The notes beneath the pieces were generated by a model. It ran no database searches. It saw nothing but the letters and a program-made list of their open reading frames with translations, and was not told the DNA's origin. 64,000 nucleotides of DNA from Yaniella halotolerans DSM 15476 (GTDB lineage Bacteria; Actinomycetota; Actinomycetes; Actinomycetales; Micrococcaceae), in contig NZ_ATVQ01000004.1 of assembly GCF_000420805.1 (NCBI RefSeq), positions 144,586 through 208,585 on the forward strand, written 5' to 3'. This document shows positions 10,447 to 21,967 of the stretch, piece after piece (the first letter of the stretch is position 1; each line of letters opens with the position of its first letter). A program made the position numbers and the translations under genes.

Positions 10447-10505
10447 AGGGTGCTCCTTATACAGTGTTTGCTAACCGATTGCGGTTCAACTCTACTCGCG
10501 TCATT

Positions 10506-11111
10506 CTAGCGCGGTTTGGCATACGAACGGATCAGTGCAGTCGGTGCGGTGCCGGTGGCCAGCACCGCAAGATTGTCGAGCAGCATCTGCCGTTCTGCAC
10601 GTTTAATGTTCTCGTGCAGGCTCGCTTCGTCGTCGTCTACAGCGATCGTGACGGCCCGCTGATCGAGAATGGGACCGGTATCAACGCCGGCATCGACCAG
10701 GTGCAAGGTCGTACCCGTCACTACAACTCCTGCTGCGAGCGCATCGGCGACAGCTCGGGCGCCAGGAAAGGCCGGGAGCAGTGCGGGGTGGGTGTTGATG
10801 AATTTTCCGGCAAACCGGTCGATGAAGGACTCCCCCACGATGCGCATAAGCCCTGAGGACAGCACGATATCCGGTTGATACTGTGCGACCGCCTCTGCCA
10901 GGGCCGCCGTCCATGCTTTGCGAGAATCATACGCGTGGTAATCAACGACGAAAGTCGGGATCGAGGCATTTTTTGCCCGGGAAAGTCCGTAGGCATCGTG
11001 CACGTCGGAACCGACCGCAGCGATGTCGATGTCGAGATCTCCGGCCGCCACAGCATCAAGAACTGCCTGAAAATTGGATCCGGAACCAGAAAGTAATACC
11101 ACCAAGCGCAT
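10506..11111 (-). CDS. purN: Phosphoribosylglycinamide formyltransferase
   Basis: Formylates glycinamide ribonucleotide with 10-formyl-THF, the third step of purine synthesis. The 201-residue protein starts with the phosphate loop LLSGSGSNFQAVLDA and has the catalytic stretch KFINTHPALLPAFPGA (Asn and His of the active site) and GTTLHLVDAGVDTGPI, containing the catalytic Asp. Length and motifs are complete. It is the first gene of the purN-purH(-mgtE) group and is divergent from the small membrane protein gene at 11186. Confidence 0.97.
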   Translation of the reverse strand: MRLVVLLSGSGSNFQAVLDAVAAGDLDIDIAAVGSDVHDAYGLSRAKNASIPTFVVDYHAYDSRKAWTAALAEAVAQYQPDIVLSSGLMRIVGESFIDRFAGKFINTHPALLPAFPGARAVADALAAGVVVTGTTLHLVDAGVDTGPILDQRAVTIAVDDDEASLHENIKRAERQMLLDNLAVLATGTAPTALIRSYAKPR

Positions 11112-11185
11112 AGGCTCTAGTGTAAAGAAAAGCTAGCTAAGCTGGTGTATTGACGGACAGAAGTCTTTGCAGGAAGGCGCCACCG

Positions 11186-11563
11186 GTGACTGAACGAGAG
11201 CAACCATCCCAACGAGGCAAGGTCGCTGACGCCATTTTGTGGATTGTTGCAGCAATGATTGCCACCTATGCCGCGATGGCACTGCCACTGCCTTATAAGG
11301 TTGCAGCGCCGGTTTTCGCGATTGCGGCCATTGTGGCAGCCATCCGGCTATTCCGTTTGGCATCCAAGGGTGACCACACGATGTTGGTATGGCTTGCTGG
11401 CACGGCGGGCCTCGTCGGCGCCCTGTTTTTTGGTGGTGTCGCGACGTCGCAAATTATTATGTGGGGACCTACGGTGGCCTATGAAGAATGCTTATCCGAA
11501 GCGCTCACTGACCGGGCGCTGGTGGCGTGCGAGGATCAGTATTCCCAGAATCTGTGGGATTAG
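11186..11563 (+). CDS. Small membrane protein of unknown function
   Basis: 125 residues with three predicted membrane helices (about residues 15-32, 38-54 and 68-90) and a soluble C-terminal tail with two cysteines (YEECLSEALTDRALVACEDQYSQNLWD). The GTG at 11186 is chosen because AGGAAGG lies 8 bases before it; an in-frame start at 11150 lacks such a site. A gene of this kind often sits between purN and the DUF6350 gene in Micrococcales. Its stop overlaps the stop of the convergent DUF6350 gene by four bases. Function unknown. Confidence 0.8.
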   Translation: MTEREQPSQRGKVADAILWIVAAMIATYAAMALPLPYKVAAPVFAIAAIVAAIRLFRLASKGDHTMLVWLAGTAGLVGALFFGGVATSQIIMWGPTVAYEECLSEALTDRALVACEDQYSQNLWD

Positions 11564-12846
11564 TCGTGCTCTTCGACCACCGCGCGTCGATAGTACAGCG
11601 CACCCTGTGGCAGTGGTGCCAGCGCATACCCGATAGCAGAGCCGACCCCGATGTGGGCTGCGAAAAGCCCGGACGCTAGGAGCACTGGTGGGCCGACAGA
11701 GCTCAGTTCACCGATAGCCCAGGAACCACCCGAGATCAGCATGATGAGCATGCACAAGAGACCCGCGGTCAGGCCGATCACTGTTCCGGTAACCACCACG
11801 GCTATGGTAATCGCGGTGGGGTGATTCGGGATTTTGGCGATGATGGCGTCTTCCAGATGATTTTCGCCCACTCCGAAGAACCACCAGCCAGCAGCAATTC
11901 CGGCTAGCGCGAGCAATAAGAGGACCCACCAATGGTCTTGTAGGTTTTGTTCCGTAGGAATCGCGGCGAAGAGTGGCAGTGCCGGTTGCGGGCCTGCGAG
12001 TGTGCCAGCTGGTGAGACAACGGTTCCACCGAGGCTAAATCCGGCACCCGTCAAATAGCTGAGCGTCCACGCGGCAACATTGGGCAAGACCAGAATTTGC
12101 AACACTGTCACAATGAAGCCACCAAAAATCCCTGCATCGAGACGTTGGTACACATCGGCGACCTCAGCCCAATGGAGCCCGAGCTGGACCGTCATCGCGA
12201 TCGAAGCGATGACCCACGCACCGGCCAGGCTGATGACCCCGGCGCGCAGTAAAGCCCAGAGATAATGACTGACGTTTCGCGTAGCATCGGAGAACATTTC
12301 TACGCGGTCGCCAATGGCCAAAGCTATCGGTCTGCGGAAGTACCCGAGCACTCCCCAACCGTAGCCAAGGACGAATACCGCACCGGGGATCAGCGTGGCA
12401 ACGGCTGTATTGATGATGACGGTGTCCAGGTTGACCAGTGTGATGGTCCCCCAGACGAAAAACATGTACGAGGCGATGGCGCCGACGGTGGGCTGCCACA
12501 GAAATTTCAGCTGGGAGGCTTTGGCCAGCCTCCCACCGGCCCGCCGGGCTAACAGCAACCAGACCAACAACAAGCCCAGCGGTATAAACCACCAGGTGCC
12601 GGTAACCTGTTCTGTATCGATATCAAAAAACTCGAGGGGCACTCCGTAACTGGACAACCAGGTATAGGCGCCAATAGCCCCGGCTTCTGAGATGGGCATA
12701 TCGGCGAATGCTCCGGTGAGCCACATGATGGCCAGTGGCACCACGATGATTGCCGCACCAAGAAAAGCAGCGGCCAGTGCTTCCACGATGCCTTGTAACC
12801 ACAAGGGCATGGGGAAGGACTTGGTTTCTGTCGTGGTGTTGCTCAT
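11560..12846 (-). CDS. DUF6350 (PerM-like) polytopic membrane protein
   Basis: 428 residues with about ten membrane helices, starting after a short polar N terminus. The pattern (WLQGIVEALAAAFLGAAIIVVP at the first helix, WWFIPLGLLLVWLLLARRAG) and its place beside purN and, in relatives, sucCD fit the DUF6350 family, related by name to mycobacterial PerM, a membrane protein needed for cell division under stress. AGGAG directly abuts two consecutive ATG codons; the second (12846) gives the better spacing. No enzymatic motif is visible. The biochemical role is not known. Confidence 0.8.
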   Translation of the reverse strand: MSNTTTETKSFPMPLWLQGIVEALAAAFLGAAIIVVPLAIMWLTGAFADMPISEAGAIGAYTWLSSYGVPLEFFDIDTEQVTGTWWFIPLGLLLVWLLLARRAGGRLAKASQLKFLWQPTVGAIASYMFFVWGTITLVNLDTVIINTAVATLIPGAVFVLGYGWGVLGYFRRPIALAIGDRVEMFSDATRNVSHYLWALLRAGVISLAGAWVIASIAMTVQLGLHWAEVADVYQRLDAGIFGGFIVTVLQILVLPNVAAWTLSYLTGAGFSLGGTVVSPAGTLAGPQPALPLFAAIPTEQNLQDHWWVLLLLALAGIAAGWWFFGVGENHLEDAIIAKIPNHPTAITIAVVVTGTVIGLTAGLLCMLIMLISGGSWAIGELSSVGPPVLLASGLFAAHIGVGSAIGYALAPLPQGALYYRRAVVEEHD

Positions 12847-13009
12847 CATCTCCTATGGTGCCACTTGGAACGGCTTTGCCGGCTGACCGGCACGACGCTA
12901 AACATGACTATGAGGAAACTCTGAGAAAAATTTCTGCAACGTGGTGCAGCAAGACTAGGTTTTAGCCTAAGATAACAACTCAGAAGACAACGGCTGTCTG
13001 GGCGTTTAG

Positions 13010-14833
<1,824 letters not shown>

Positions 14834-14837
<4 letters not shown>

Positions 14838-16054
14838 GGTTGCTCCTGTGTGTGGTGTGGGAGGTCTTGGGTAAATTCGGGATAATCGGCCCGTAGTTCA
14901 GCCACGGTCAGCTGTTCCTCTGCGGTCACCGATTGTGGCCATGCCAACGGTGCGTGCTCTCGAGGAGGCATGACGCCGGAGTTTTCCAGCTGGAACGAGA
15001 GCGCCGCGCCATCTGGACCATATGCCCATGCAATACCCGGAGTCGCCTGCTGGGTATTCTCTGCGCGGCCGCCCGCCAACAACGCTTCTGTGGCAGACAG
15101 CTGACGGATAGCAATCGCATCAACCCTACCGGGGTGGTGATGCGCGAAATGCGTGTATATCTCGGGGTCGTGTTGACCGTCATCACCCACCAACGTCCAC
15201 GTGAGCTGTGGGAAATCTTCCGCCAGTCGAGCGAGCGTATTAACCTTATGCGCCATACCCGACCGGAACCAGCTATCCTCGGTCGGGCCCCACGAGGTCA
15301 ACAACATCGGCCCCAGCGGAAAGAGGTGACGGGTCATGAAGCGAGTCAGGGTTTCTGCCACGTTCCACGGTCCGGTCGAAACATAGAACACCGGAGTGCC
15401 GGCATGTTTTTCTGCCAACCGGTTCAGCATCACTGGCATACCGGCAACCGGACGGCGAGCATGTTCATCGATCAAAAAGGAGTTCCAGGCAGCGGTGAAT
15501 GGCCGTGGCAGAGCGGTTACCCACACGGTGTCATCAACATCGCAGATAATGGCGTTGGTGGTGTCATCATCGATGATGAGCACGTCCTGACTGCGGGACT
15601 CCTCGTCGCCGACATGCAGCGTTACCGTCGCCCAGCCGGGATCAAGCGCCGTCTCAATTCGAGCATCGACCACCCCATTGCGGTCGGCTCGAACCTGATG
15701 ACGCTCACCGTTGACCTCGATGATCACTTTGGCATAAGCGATGGGCGGTGACACAAAGTTTTGCCAACCTCGTACCCCATCACGCAGGATCTGGGTGAGA
15801 TATTCTGCTTCATTCCACTCGGGCTTCGACAGCAACACCCTAGAAAAGATCCGAACCCAACGCGTTGACCCATAACCGGTAAACGACAAGATGCGCGGGA
15901 CATCACCACGCTTGCGGGAACGCTGGCGCCGTTTTTTCTGAAAACTGTAATAGGCCAGCGTCGCGAGCTGCTCCGGAGGGGATGCCTCATCCGCCACAGC
16001 AGGGGCCCGCCGAGGAATAGCCGGAAAATGATAAGTTTTACGACGACGCGTCAT
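14834..16054 (-). CDS. App1-family (DUF2183) phosphatase-like protein
   Basis: 406 residues. The C-terminal half is the App1 catalytic domain of the HAD-like superfamily: ICDVDDTVWVT carries the DxDxT nucleophile motif (about residue 175), YVSTGPW is motif II and LVGDDGQHDPEIY is the metal-binding motif. In yeast App1 is a Mg2+-dependent phosphatidate phosphatase; bacterial members probably act on phosphatidate or a related phosphomonoester, but this is not shown. The N-terminal part (about 90-170) looks like a beta-rich accessory domain. It is the first gene of a two-gene unit with the thioesterase, which suggests lipid turnover. It is divergent from the phosphatase at 16130. Confidence 0.85.
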
Positions 16055-16129
16055 AGTCTTGTTGGTTCCACTCCTTGGTCACCTCCACAGTCTAATACGT
16101 TTCCCCCGCCCTGGTTTATGGTTAGTGTC

Positions 16130-16921
16130 ATGTCCAATTTGCGTACCCTGGCATTGCAAGCAGCCCGCGAGCCCGCTGCACTGCTCGCCGAGGCGTTTGC
16201 CTCCGGAACTGTTGTGGCCGAAACGAAAACCAATCGACACGATTTAGTCTCCGCCTGGGACCACCGGGTCGAGGAAATGCTCAAAACCAGTTTGACCGGT
16301 CACGACGCAGTGTTCTGGGGCGAAGAAACCGGACGCCAATCACCCGCTAGGTCAGGCCAGTTGGAATGGATTATTGATCCGATTGACGGCACCAGCAACT
16401 TTGTCCATGGATACCCGATGTTTTCCATATCGATCGCGGCTGCCATCGATAATGCGGTCGTAGCAGGCGTCGTGGTGAATCCCGTTACCGGCACCGAATA
16501 CTCCGCCGATGCCTCAGGCGCCTATTGCAATGGGGAACGGATCGTTGCTCGTCCGGCGCCCGCCCACGAAGCGCAGTACAACTTGATCACCTCATTTCCG
16601 GCAGCCGAAGTATTACATCGAGCTCCCGACGCGAGCACCCTGTTTGGTGATCTCGTTACGAACTTCGCCACGGTCCGGCGCATAGTTTCTGGAGCCCTCG
16701 AACTCTGCCATGCGGCCTGCGGGATAGCCGATGTAGTCCTGGGAGTAGATACCCAACCGTGGGATGTTGCAGCGGGATCCTATATCTTGCACCAGGCAGG
16801 TGGACGCTACATCACAGCAGTCGATGGCCCGCCACATTTGGCACGACATTATCTTGCACTAGCACCAGACCGCTCATCGGAAGGTATCGCCCCCGTATTC
16901 GAAGCAATCCATAGATTGTGA
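16130..16921 (+). CDS. Inositol monophosphatase family protein
   Basis: 263 residues with the metal-dependent sugar-phosphatase motifs: WGEETG (metal-binding Glu), WIIDPIDGTSNFVHGYP (the DPxDGT signature, around residue 80) and QPWDVAAGSYILHQAGG (WD near residue 205). Members hydrolyse inositol-1-phosphate, histidinol phosphate, PAP or fructose-1,6-bisphosphate; the sequence does not decide which. The open frame begins at 16028, but the upstream part is unlike the family and overlaps the divergent App1 gene, so ATG 16130 is chosen; no strong ribosome site is visible, and an ATG at 16118 is an alternative. Confidence 0.9.
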   Translation: MSNLRTLALQAAREPAALLAEAFASGTVVAETKTNRHDLVSAWDHRVEEMLKTSLTGHDAVFWGEETGRQSPARSGQLEWIIDPIDGTSNFVHGYPMFSISIAAAIDNAVVAGVVVNPVTGTEYSADASGAYCNGERIVARPAPAHEAQYNLITSFPAAEVLHRAPDASTLFGDLVTNFATVRRIVSGALELCHAACGIADVVLGVDTQPWDVAAGSYILHQAGGRYITAVDGPPHLARHYLALAPDRSSEGIAPVFEAIHRL

Positions 16922-16975
16922 CGACCGCGCAGACAATGGTGGCGCACCCTGCCGGAAACCAGCAGAATAGGACAT

Positions 16976-17491
16976 ATGAGCGCCTACATGTTTGAACACG
17001 AAAAAGATCAGCCGGTTCTCCATCTCAACGCCGAACAATGCGAACGACTCTTGCAAAACACCCGCCACGGTCGACTAGCTTTCATGGCAGACGGTCGTGT
17101 GGAAATCTTCCCGGTCAATTACACTTTTGACGGCAAGAACCTGTATTTCCGCACCGCTCCGGGTGCTAAACTGCTCGCCGCTCAGTCCGAATCGATGGTC
17201 GCATTCGAGACCGATGGTATCTTGCCGGACGAAGCCTGGTCGGTCGTTGTACGCGGCAACATCAGCACCGTTGACGAAGCTGACGTTGACTACGTCCGTG
17301 GCCTCGGACTTGCACCCTGGGTACCCACGTACAAAGATTTCTTTGTCTCGCTAAGCATAGAAGAACTATCTGGTCGACATTTTATTTTTGCTCGCCAGCC
17401 AGAGCGTGACGATAAAGAATTTAGCTACGATCCAGACCAATCCACCTCTACCCCACCAGAAGATCCCGATCCCACACAGCTATCTCGCTAG
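16976..17491 (+). CDS. Pyridoxamine 5'-phosphate oxidase-fold protein
   Basis: 171 residues, split-barrel flavin-binding fold: LLQNTRHGRLAFMADGRVEIFPVNY and DGKNLYFRTAPGAKL are typical of the small PNPOx-like proteins widespread in actinobacteria, many of which bind FMN or F420 and reduce or bind other cofactors. The C-terminal 25 residues are acidic and Pro/Thr-rich. Real PdxH activity is unlikely because the substrate motifs are absent. It lies 54 bases after the inositol-phosphatase gene on the same strand. Function not known. Confidence 0.85.
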   Translation: MSAYMFEHEKDQPVLHLNAEQCERLLQNTRHGRLAFMADGRVEIFPVNYTFDGKNLYFRTAPGAKLLAAQSESMVAFETDGILPDEAWSVVVRGNISTVDEADVDYVRGLGLAPWVPTYKDFFVSLSIEELSGRHFIFARQPERDDKEFSYDPDQSTSTPPEDPDPTQLSR

Positions 17492-17580
17492 CTCAAATCC
17501 ACAGCCTCGTCACGCTGGTGCGTTACAGGGGTAAGGTTTGAATGCAGTTTAACTAGATCACCGATATGCAAGGAACGAGG

Positions 17581-18711
17581 ATGTCTGGTTCGGAGTATGA
17601 ACGCGAAGTGACCGTGGCACCGGGTCCAACGAAGTCACAGATTCGACGGTGGCGCAGGTATTTGGCCGACGAAATTGCTGAAGGCCAGATATACCGAGAT
17701 CTCGCCCACCGGAGCCAGAAACCCGAAAAAGGTATCCTGCTGGGTCTTGCCGATGCAGAGGACCGGCACGCCCAACACTGGCGCAACCTCCTCGGTGAAC
17801 ATGCTGAAATACGGCGACGCCCGAGTTTGCACCGTGCTCTGCTCCGCGTCTTAGCACGGATGTTTGGTTCGGTCTTCGTGCTTGCACTCATGCAGCGATC
17901 CGAATCCAATACCCCATATAAAACCGACTCCGAAGTCCCTCGTGAAATTGCCGCCGACGAAGCGATCCACGAAGAAGTGGTGCGCGGCCTGGCCGCCCGC
18001 GGGCGCGAAACCATGGCCGGGAATTTTCGTGCCGCCGTCTTTGGCGCCAACGATGGCTTAGTTTCGAACTTGGCCCTGGTCATGGGCGTTGGGGCAACCG
18101 GCATGGCCCCGTCGGTCGTGTTGTTCACGGGTATTGCCGGGCTGTTGGCCGGCGCGCTGAGTATGGGCGCGGGAGAATATGTTTCCGTAAGATCTCAACG
18201 AGAACTGCTAGAAGCTTCGCACCCAACCCACATCACCCTGCGGGCCGCTAAACACCTGGATATCGAACAGAACGAACTTGAACTGGTCTACCAGGCACGC
18301 GGGATGACTCCCGAGGATGCCAGCCACCGGGCACTCGAACGTCTTGGGTATCTGAATTGCGACTGTAACCCGAGTTTTTCTGCCCGCCCCGATGGGTCTC
18401 AAGGTCCGGAGGCCGAACTACAGCAAGAAGAGTTTGAAGCGGTTGGCAACCCGTGGAAAGTCGCGTTCTCGTCGTTTCTCTTCTTCTCCTCCGGTGCCAT
18501 TATTCCGGTCCTGCCGTTTCTCTTCGGCGTCTCCGGTGTTGCTGCACTGATCTGGGCATTGGGGCTGGTCTCGTTAGCGCTGATCATCACAGGCGGTATC
18601 GTTGGTCTGTTGTCTGGCGCTTCCCCCGGGAAGCGTGCGCTGCGCCAGCTTGCCATCGGTTTGGGCGCTGCAGGCGTGACATACGTATTAGGCATGGTCT
18701 TCCAGGTATAG
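17581..18711 (+). CDS. Ferritin-like domain fused to a VIT1/CCC1-family metal transporter
   Basis: 376 residues. The first 140 form a helical ferritin/rubrerythrin-like domain with carboxylate and His ligands typical of a di-iron site (YLADEIAEGQIYRDLA, LADAEDRHAQHW, and IAADEAIHEEVV). The rest is a VIT1/CCC1 transporter with five membrane helices beginning NFRAAVFGANDGLVSNLALVMGV. Such fusions (MbfA-like) export iron or manganese, using the ferritin domain to sense or gather metal. The ATG at 17581 has GGAACGAGG before it. It stands alone; no clear iron box was found upstream. Confidence 0.88.
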   Translation: MSGSEYEREVTVAPGPTKSQIRRWRRYLADEIAEGQIYRDLAHRSQKPEKGILLGLADAEDRHAQHWRNLLGEHAEIRRRPSLHRALLRVLARMFGSVFVLALMQRSESNTPYKTDSEVPREIAADEAIHEEVVRGLAARGRETMAGNFRAAVFGANDGLVSNLALVMGVGATGMAPSVVLFTGIAGLLAGALSMGAGEYVSVRSQRELLEASHPTHITLRAAKHLDIEQNELELVYQARGMTPEDASHRALERLGYLNCDCNPSFSARPDGSQGPEAELQQEEFEAVGNPWKVAFSSFLFFSSGAIIPVLPFLFGVSGVAALIWALGLVSLALIITGGIVGLLSGASPGKRALRQLAIGLGAAGVTYVLGMVFQV

Positions 18712-18766
18712 CCAGCATGGCACACGGTCAGTGTGGCCGATATAAATCATTGCGGAGAAGAGGCCT

Positions 18767-19744
18767 ATGCTCGAAGCGTTGACTGTCCTGGCTCCGATGT
18801 TCGTGATCTTCGGTGTTGGCTTTGGTGCAGGCTATAACCGCCGATTCCAACGGGCTGCCACAGGACTCAATGACTTTGTCTTTTCAATCGCCCTGCCGTG
18901 CTTTATCTACATCTCGATTGCAACCGCCGATCTACCAGAATCCTTCCCCGGGCATGTCTGGGTTCTTGCGCTTATTTTTCCTGCGTTCTTTTCAGTGCTG
19001 GTGTACTACGGCACACGCTGGCTCACCCCACAGCACCGTACGCAGGCTGCGCCACTGTCGTTGAGTTCTTCCTACGGCAATGTTGGCTACTTCGGCATTC
19101 CGATGACAATCGCACTGCTCGGTACTGAAGCTGCGGTGCCCGCCGCCATCGTCCACTTGTTACACAACTTGGTATTCCTCATTGGCTATCCTGTCATTCG
19201 AGGCAATCCCAACGATGCAGCACAAAGCACCTCGGGGGCCGTTTCCAACTCAAGCACGTTGCGACGGATCGGGCAAGAAATTCTCACACGAGCGGTCTTG
19301 AGTCCCGTTACGATTTCTACATTGCTCGGCATCACGGTGGTCGCTTTGGCACTGCCCGTGCCCCAGGTCATCACCGGCAGTATCGAACTTCTGGGAGCCA
19401 CTGCTATTCCACTCGCACTGTTTTCCGTCGGCATCGCTATGCATCCGGCTATCAAGAGTTTGCGCTCAGGTGGGCTCTCGCTGGGCCTCGTGCTGACAGG
19501 GATCGGGCTAAAGAACATTCTTTTCCCGTTAGCTACCCTCGGGCTAGCCTGGATGTTTCAAGATGCGATGGGAACCAGATGGTTCGGTACCGTCATATTG
19601 ATGGCCGCTATGCCTATGTCGACTTCGGGGTATGTTCTTTCAGAACGTTATGATGTCTCAGGCGACCTGGCGGCAGCCGTGCTTGCGGGAACTACCATAC
19701 TGTCCATTGTGACCGTGCCATTGCTAGCGGCCATGCTGCTCTAA
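18767..19744 (+). CDS. AEC family (auxin efflux carrier-like) transporter
   Basis: 325 residues with about ten membrane helices; the first is LTVLAPMFVIFGVGFGAGY. The block LSSSYGNVGYFGIPMTIALLG is the Asn/Gly/Pro crossover region of bile-acid/auxin-carrier folds. Bacterial members export or import organic acids such as malate or malonate; the substrate cannot be predicted. A GCGGAGAAGAGG ribosome site precedes the ATG. Its 3' end is eight bases from the end of the convergent LysR gene. Confidence 0.88.
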   Translation: MLEALTVLAPMFVIFGVGFGAGYNRRFQRAATGLNDFVFSIALPCFIYISIATADLPESFPGHVWVLALIFPAFFSVLVYYGTRWLTPQHRTQAAPLSLSSSYGNVGYFGIPMTIALLGTEAAVPAAIVHLLHNLVFLIGYPVIRGNPNDAAQSTSGAVSNSSTLRRIGQEILTRAVLSPVTISTLLGITVVALALPVPQVITGSIELLGATAIPLALFSVGIAMHPAIKSLRSGGLSLGLVLTGIGLKNILFPLATLGLAWMFQDAMGTRWFGTVILMAAMPMSTSGYVLSERYDVSGDLAAAVLAGTTILSIVTVPLLAAMLL

Positions 19745-19752
19745 CTCAACAC

Positions 19753-20676
19753 CTATTGCGTAATGGTGGGAGCAGTTCCTGGCGTTTCCAACGTTGCTGC
19801 ATCGGCGTAATCCTTGAGGGCTTGGTAGACCGTAGATACCGCAGGATTACGTAGTGATTCTTGACGCATGACCGCCCAGAAAGTGGCCGGATACCCGAAC
19901 TCCTGGTCTAAGACCGGCACGAGTCTCGGATGATCAGCCGCTAGAAAATCAGGCAGCAGTCCGATACCTGCACCCTGCAGCGTAGAGCTCAGATGGGCAT
20001 ACACGTTGGTCGATGAAATGCCCGACCGCATTTGCGGTAATTTCGTCAAGGCGGCATCCAGGTCCTGGACGAGCAGGATCGCTTCGACATAATAATTCAG
20101 ACGGTGTTGGCGCAAATCGTCCAGTTTGGTCGGGCGTCCGTGCTGTGCCAAATATGCTTCGGTGGCGTATAACTTCAAACGGTACTCGAGCAGTGGTCGT
20201 TCCCACGCACGCGGCAGTTCTGGTTTCCCGACAACGATTTCTAAATCGAGCCCGGAGCGGTTCTGTCGTGCCCGTTGGGTTGAAGTAAACAATTCAATAT
20301 CCAACGCCGGGTGATCCCGTTGAACGTCTGCCAAGACCGGAGTCGCGATATGACTGGAAAAAGCTTCCGGAGCACCGATCCGCACGGTCCCGGACACGGC
20401 TGCTTCGGTCTCATGTGAAACAAGTTTGGCAAGCGATTCTTCGATCTCTTCGGCAATTTCGAAAACTTGTCGTCCCTCGGCCGTGATCTCCCAGCCAGAC
20501 TGCGAGCGCAAAAGCAAACGATGGCCGGTTATTTTCTCGAGCGTCCCGATTCGTCGAGATACGGTGGCGTGGTTGATCCCAAGAGAATCAGCTGCCGCGG
20601 TAAAACGGCCCAGTCGAGCTACCGTCAGAAAGGTCATTAATGACGGCAAGTTGCTGTGCAATTCTTCCCAGTCCAT
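19753..20676 (-). CDS. LysR family transcriptional regulator
   Basis: 307 residues: an N-terminal winged helix-turn-helix (LPSLMTFLTVARLGRFTAAADSLGINHATVSRRIGTLE, residues about 12-50) and a LysR substrate-binding domain from about residue 95. It begins 55 bases after the alcohol dehydrogenase stop on the same strand and ends next to the AEC carrier, so either could be a target. No inducer can be inferred. Confidence 0.9.
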   Translation of the reverse strand: MDWEELHSNLPSLMTFLTVARLGRFTAAADSLGINHATVSRRIGTLEKITGHRLLLRSQSGWEITAEGRQVFEIAEEIEESLAKLVSHETEAAVSGTVRIGAPEAFSSHIATPVLADVQRDHPALDIELFTSTQRARQNRSGLDLEIVVGKPELPRAWERPLLEYRLKLYATEAYLAQHGRPTKLDDLRQHRLNYYVEAILLVQDLDAALTKLPQMRSGISSTNVYAHLSSTLQGAGIGLLPDFLAADHPRLVPVLDQEFGYPATFWAVMRQESLRNPAVSTVYQALKDYADAATLETPGTAPTITQ

Positions 20677-20730
20677 GCTTTCGAGTGTACTTCACCAGGG
20701 CCACCGAGATACGTGGCGATGTTGACTTCG

Positions 20731-21849
20731 TTATTGCAAGGCTGGATTAATTTCGATAACGCCCCGACCGCGAATCTTCCGGTCATTCAGCGCTAGGTAG
20801 GCACGGTCGGTTTGGTCGAAGCTAAATCGATCTGTGATGAGCGTACCAAGCTCAATCTTTCCTTGTGCGGCCAACTCAATGACCGCCGGCATCGCCGTTG
20901 AGATCTTCGCCCCGTATGATCCCAGAATCTGGACTTTGCGACGAACCACATGCGCAATCGCAGTATCCAACACGTGCCCTGGTGGTGCAATACCGGTGAG
21001 CACCACCCTGCCTCCGTCATCGACAAGCGACACCGCCTGGCCAACGGTGTGTTGGGTTCCCAATGCTTCAAAAACGACGTCTACGCCGTGACCCAGTGCA
21101 GTTGTAATGACGTTCAAGGGATCTTCTTGACTGCTGTTGATCACATCGGTAGCACCAAGCTCTCTGGCAAGGTCCAGCTTGGCGTCGTCGAGATCGATAA
21201 CGAAAATCCGTGAAGCACCAGCAGCGGCCGCCAAATGCGTAATCGCCAGACCAATGCCTCCGGCGGCGACCACAGCTACTGTCTCACCGTGCGCCACTCG
21301 CCCAACCTGCACCACAGATCCATAGGACGTGAACATACTGCACCCCAGAATTGCTGCGTCCTGCAGAGAGATTTCGTCAGGCAACCAGAACACAGCCGAG
21401 GCTGGAATAATAGCTTGACTGGCATGTCCCGCCATCGAATACATGGCAACATCCGTACCGTCTGAACGATGCACCCGTGTTGTGCCATCAAGCAACGTAC
21501 CGTTGAGACGATTCCTGGTAAAAAACACTTCGCAGAGCTCTTCGAGACCTGCAGCGCAGTGACGACACGACCCACACGGCATAATGAACGCCGCCACCAC
21601 TCGGTCCGCGGGCCGTACATGTTCGACATCTTCACCTACGTCAACGACGACGCCAGAGACTTCGTGACCGAGTACCGCAGGACGCGGAAAGTTCACTTCG
21701 CCTTTGATGACATGTAAATCGGTATGGCAGACACCGCATGCGGCGATATCGACGCGAACTTCACCAGCTTTGGGAGCTCCCAGCTGGAGTGTCTCGGGTC
21801 GGATGTGTTCCTCTGTCGATGCGAGGACTTGCGCTTGGATCTCCGACAT
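20731..21849 (-). CDS. Zinc-dependent alcohol dehydrogenase
   Basis: 372 residues of the medium-chain dehydrogenase family. The catalytic zinc ligands are Cys in ACGVCHTDLH and His in the GHEVSGVVVDVGE motif; the structural zinc site is CGSCRHCAAGLEELC; the cofactor loop is AAGGIGLAITHLA with an acidic residue after the next strand (FVIDLDDAK), which favours NAD. The open frame extends to 21969, but ATG 21849 is preferred because AAAGG lies before it and the family homology starts there. Divergent from the thiolase, with 118 bases between them. Substrate unknown. Confidence 0.92.
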   Translation of the reverse strand: MSEIQAQVLASTEEHIRPETLQLGAPKAGEVRVDIAACGVCHTDLHVIKGEVNFPRPAVLGHEVSGVVVDVGEDVEHVRPADRVVAAFIMPCGSCRHCAAGLEELCEVFFTRNRLNGTLLDGTTRVHRSDGTDVAMYSMAGHASQAIIPASAVFWLPDEISLQDAAILGCSMFTSYGSVVQVGRVAHGETVAVVAAGGIGLAITHLAAAAGASRIFVIDLDDAKLDLARELGATDVINSSQEDPLNVITTALGHGVDVVFEALGTQHTVGQAVSLVDDGGRVVLTGIAPPGHVLDTAIAHVVRRKVQILGSYGAKISTAMPAVIELAAQGKIELGTLITDRFSFDQTDRAYLALNDRKIRGRGVIEINPALQ

Positions 21850-21967
21850 GATGAGGCCTTTCGTCGCCGTAGGAATCCTATATGTCTCTTGGTGCATGTG
21901 AGTTAGGATACAGATAACCACACTGTCTATCACATGCTGACTCAGCACAGAACCACGGAGGAACTGC

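Noticed and set aside
12955..12976. IdeR-like sequence before gdhA
   Set aside because: About 12 of 19 matches and spacing off by one or two bases.
21850..21967. Operator between the alcohol dehydrogenase and thiolase genes
   Set aside because: GATA and TATC 11 bases apart form only a 4-bp inverted repeat, too weak to call.
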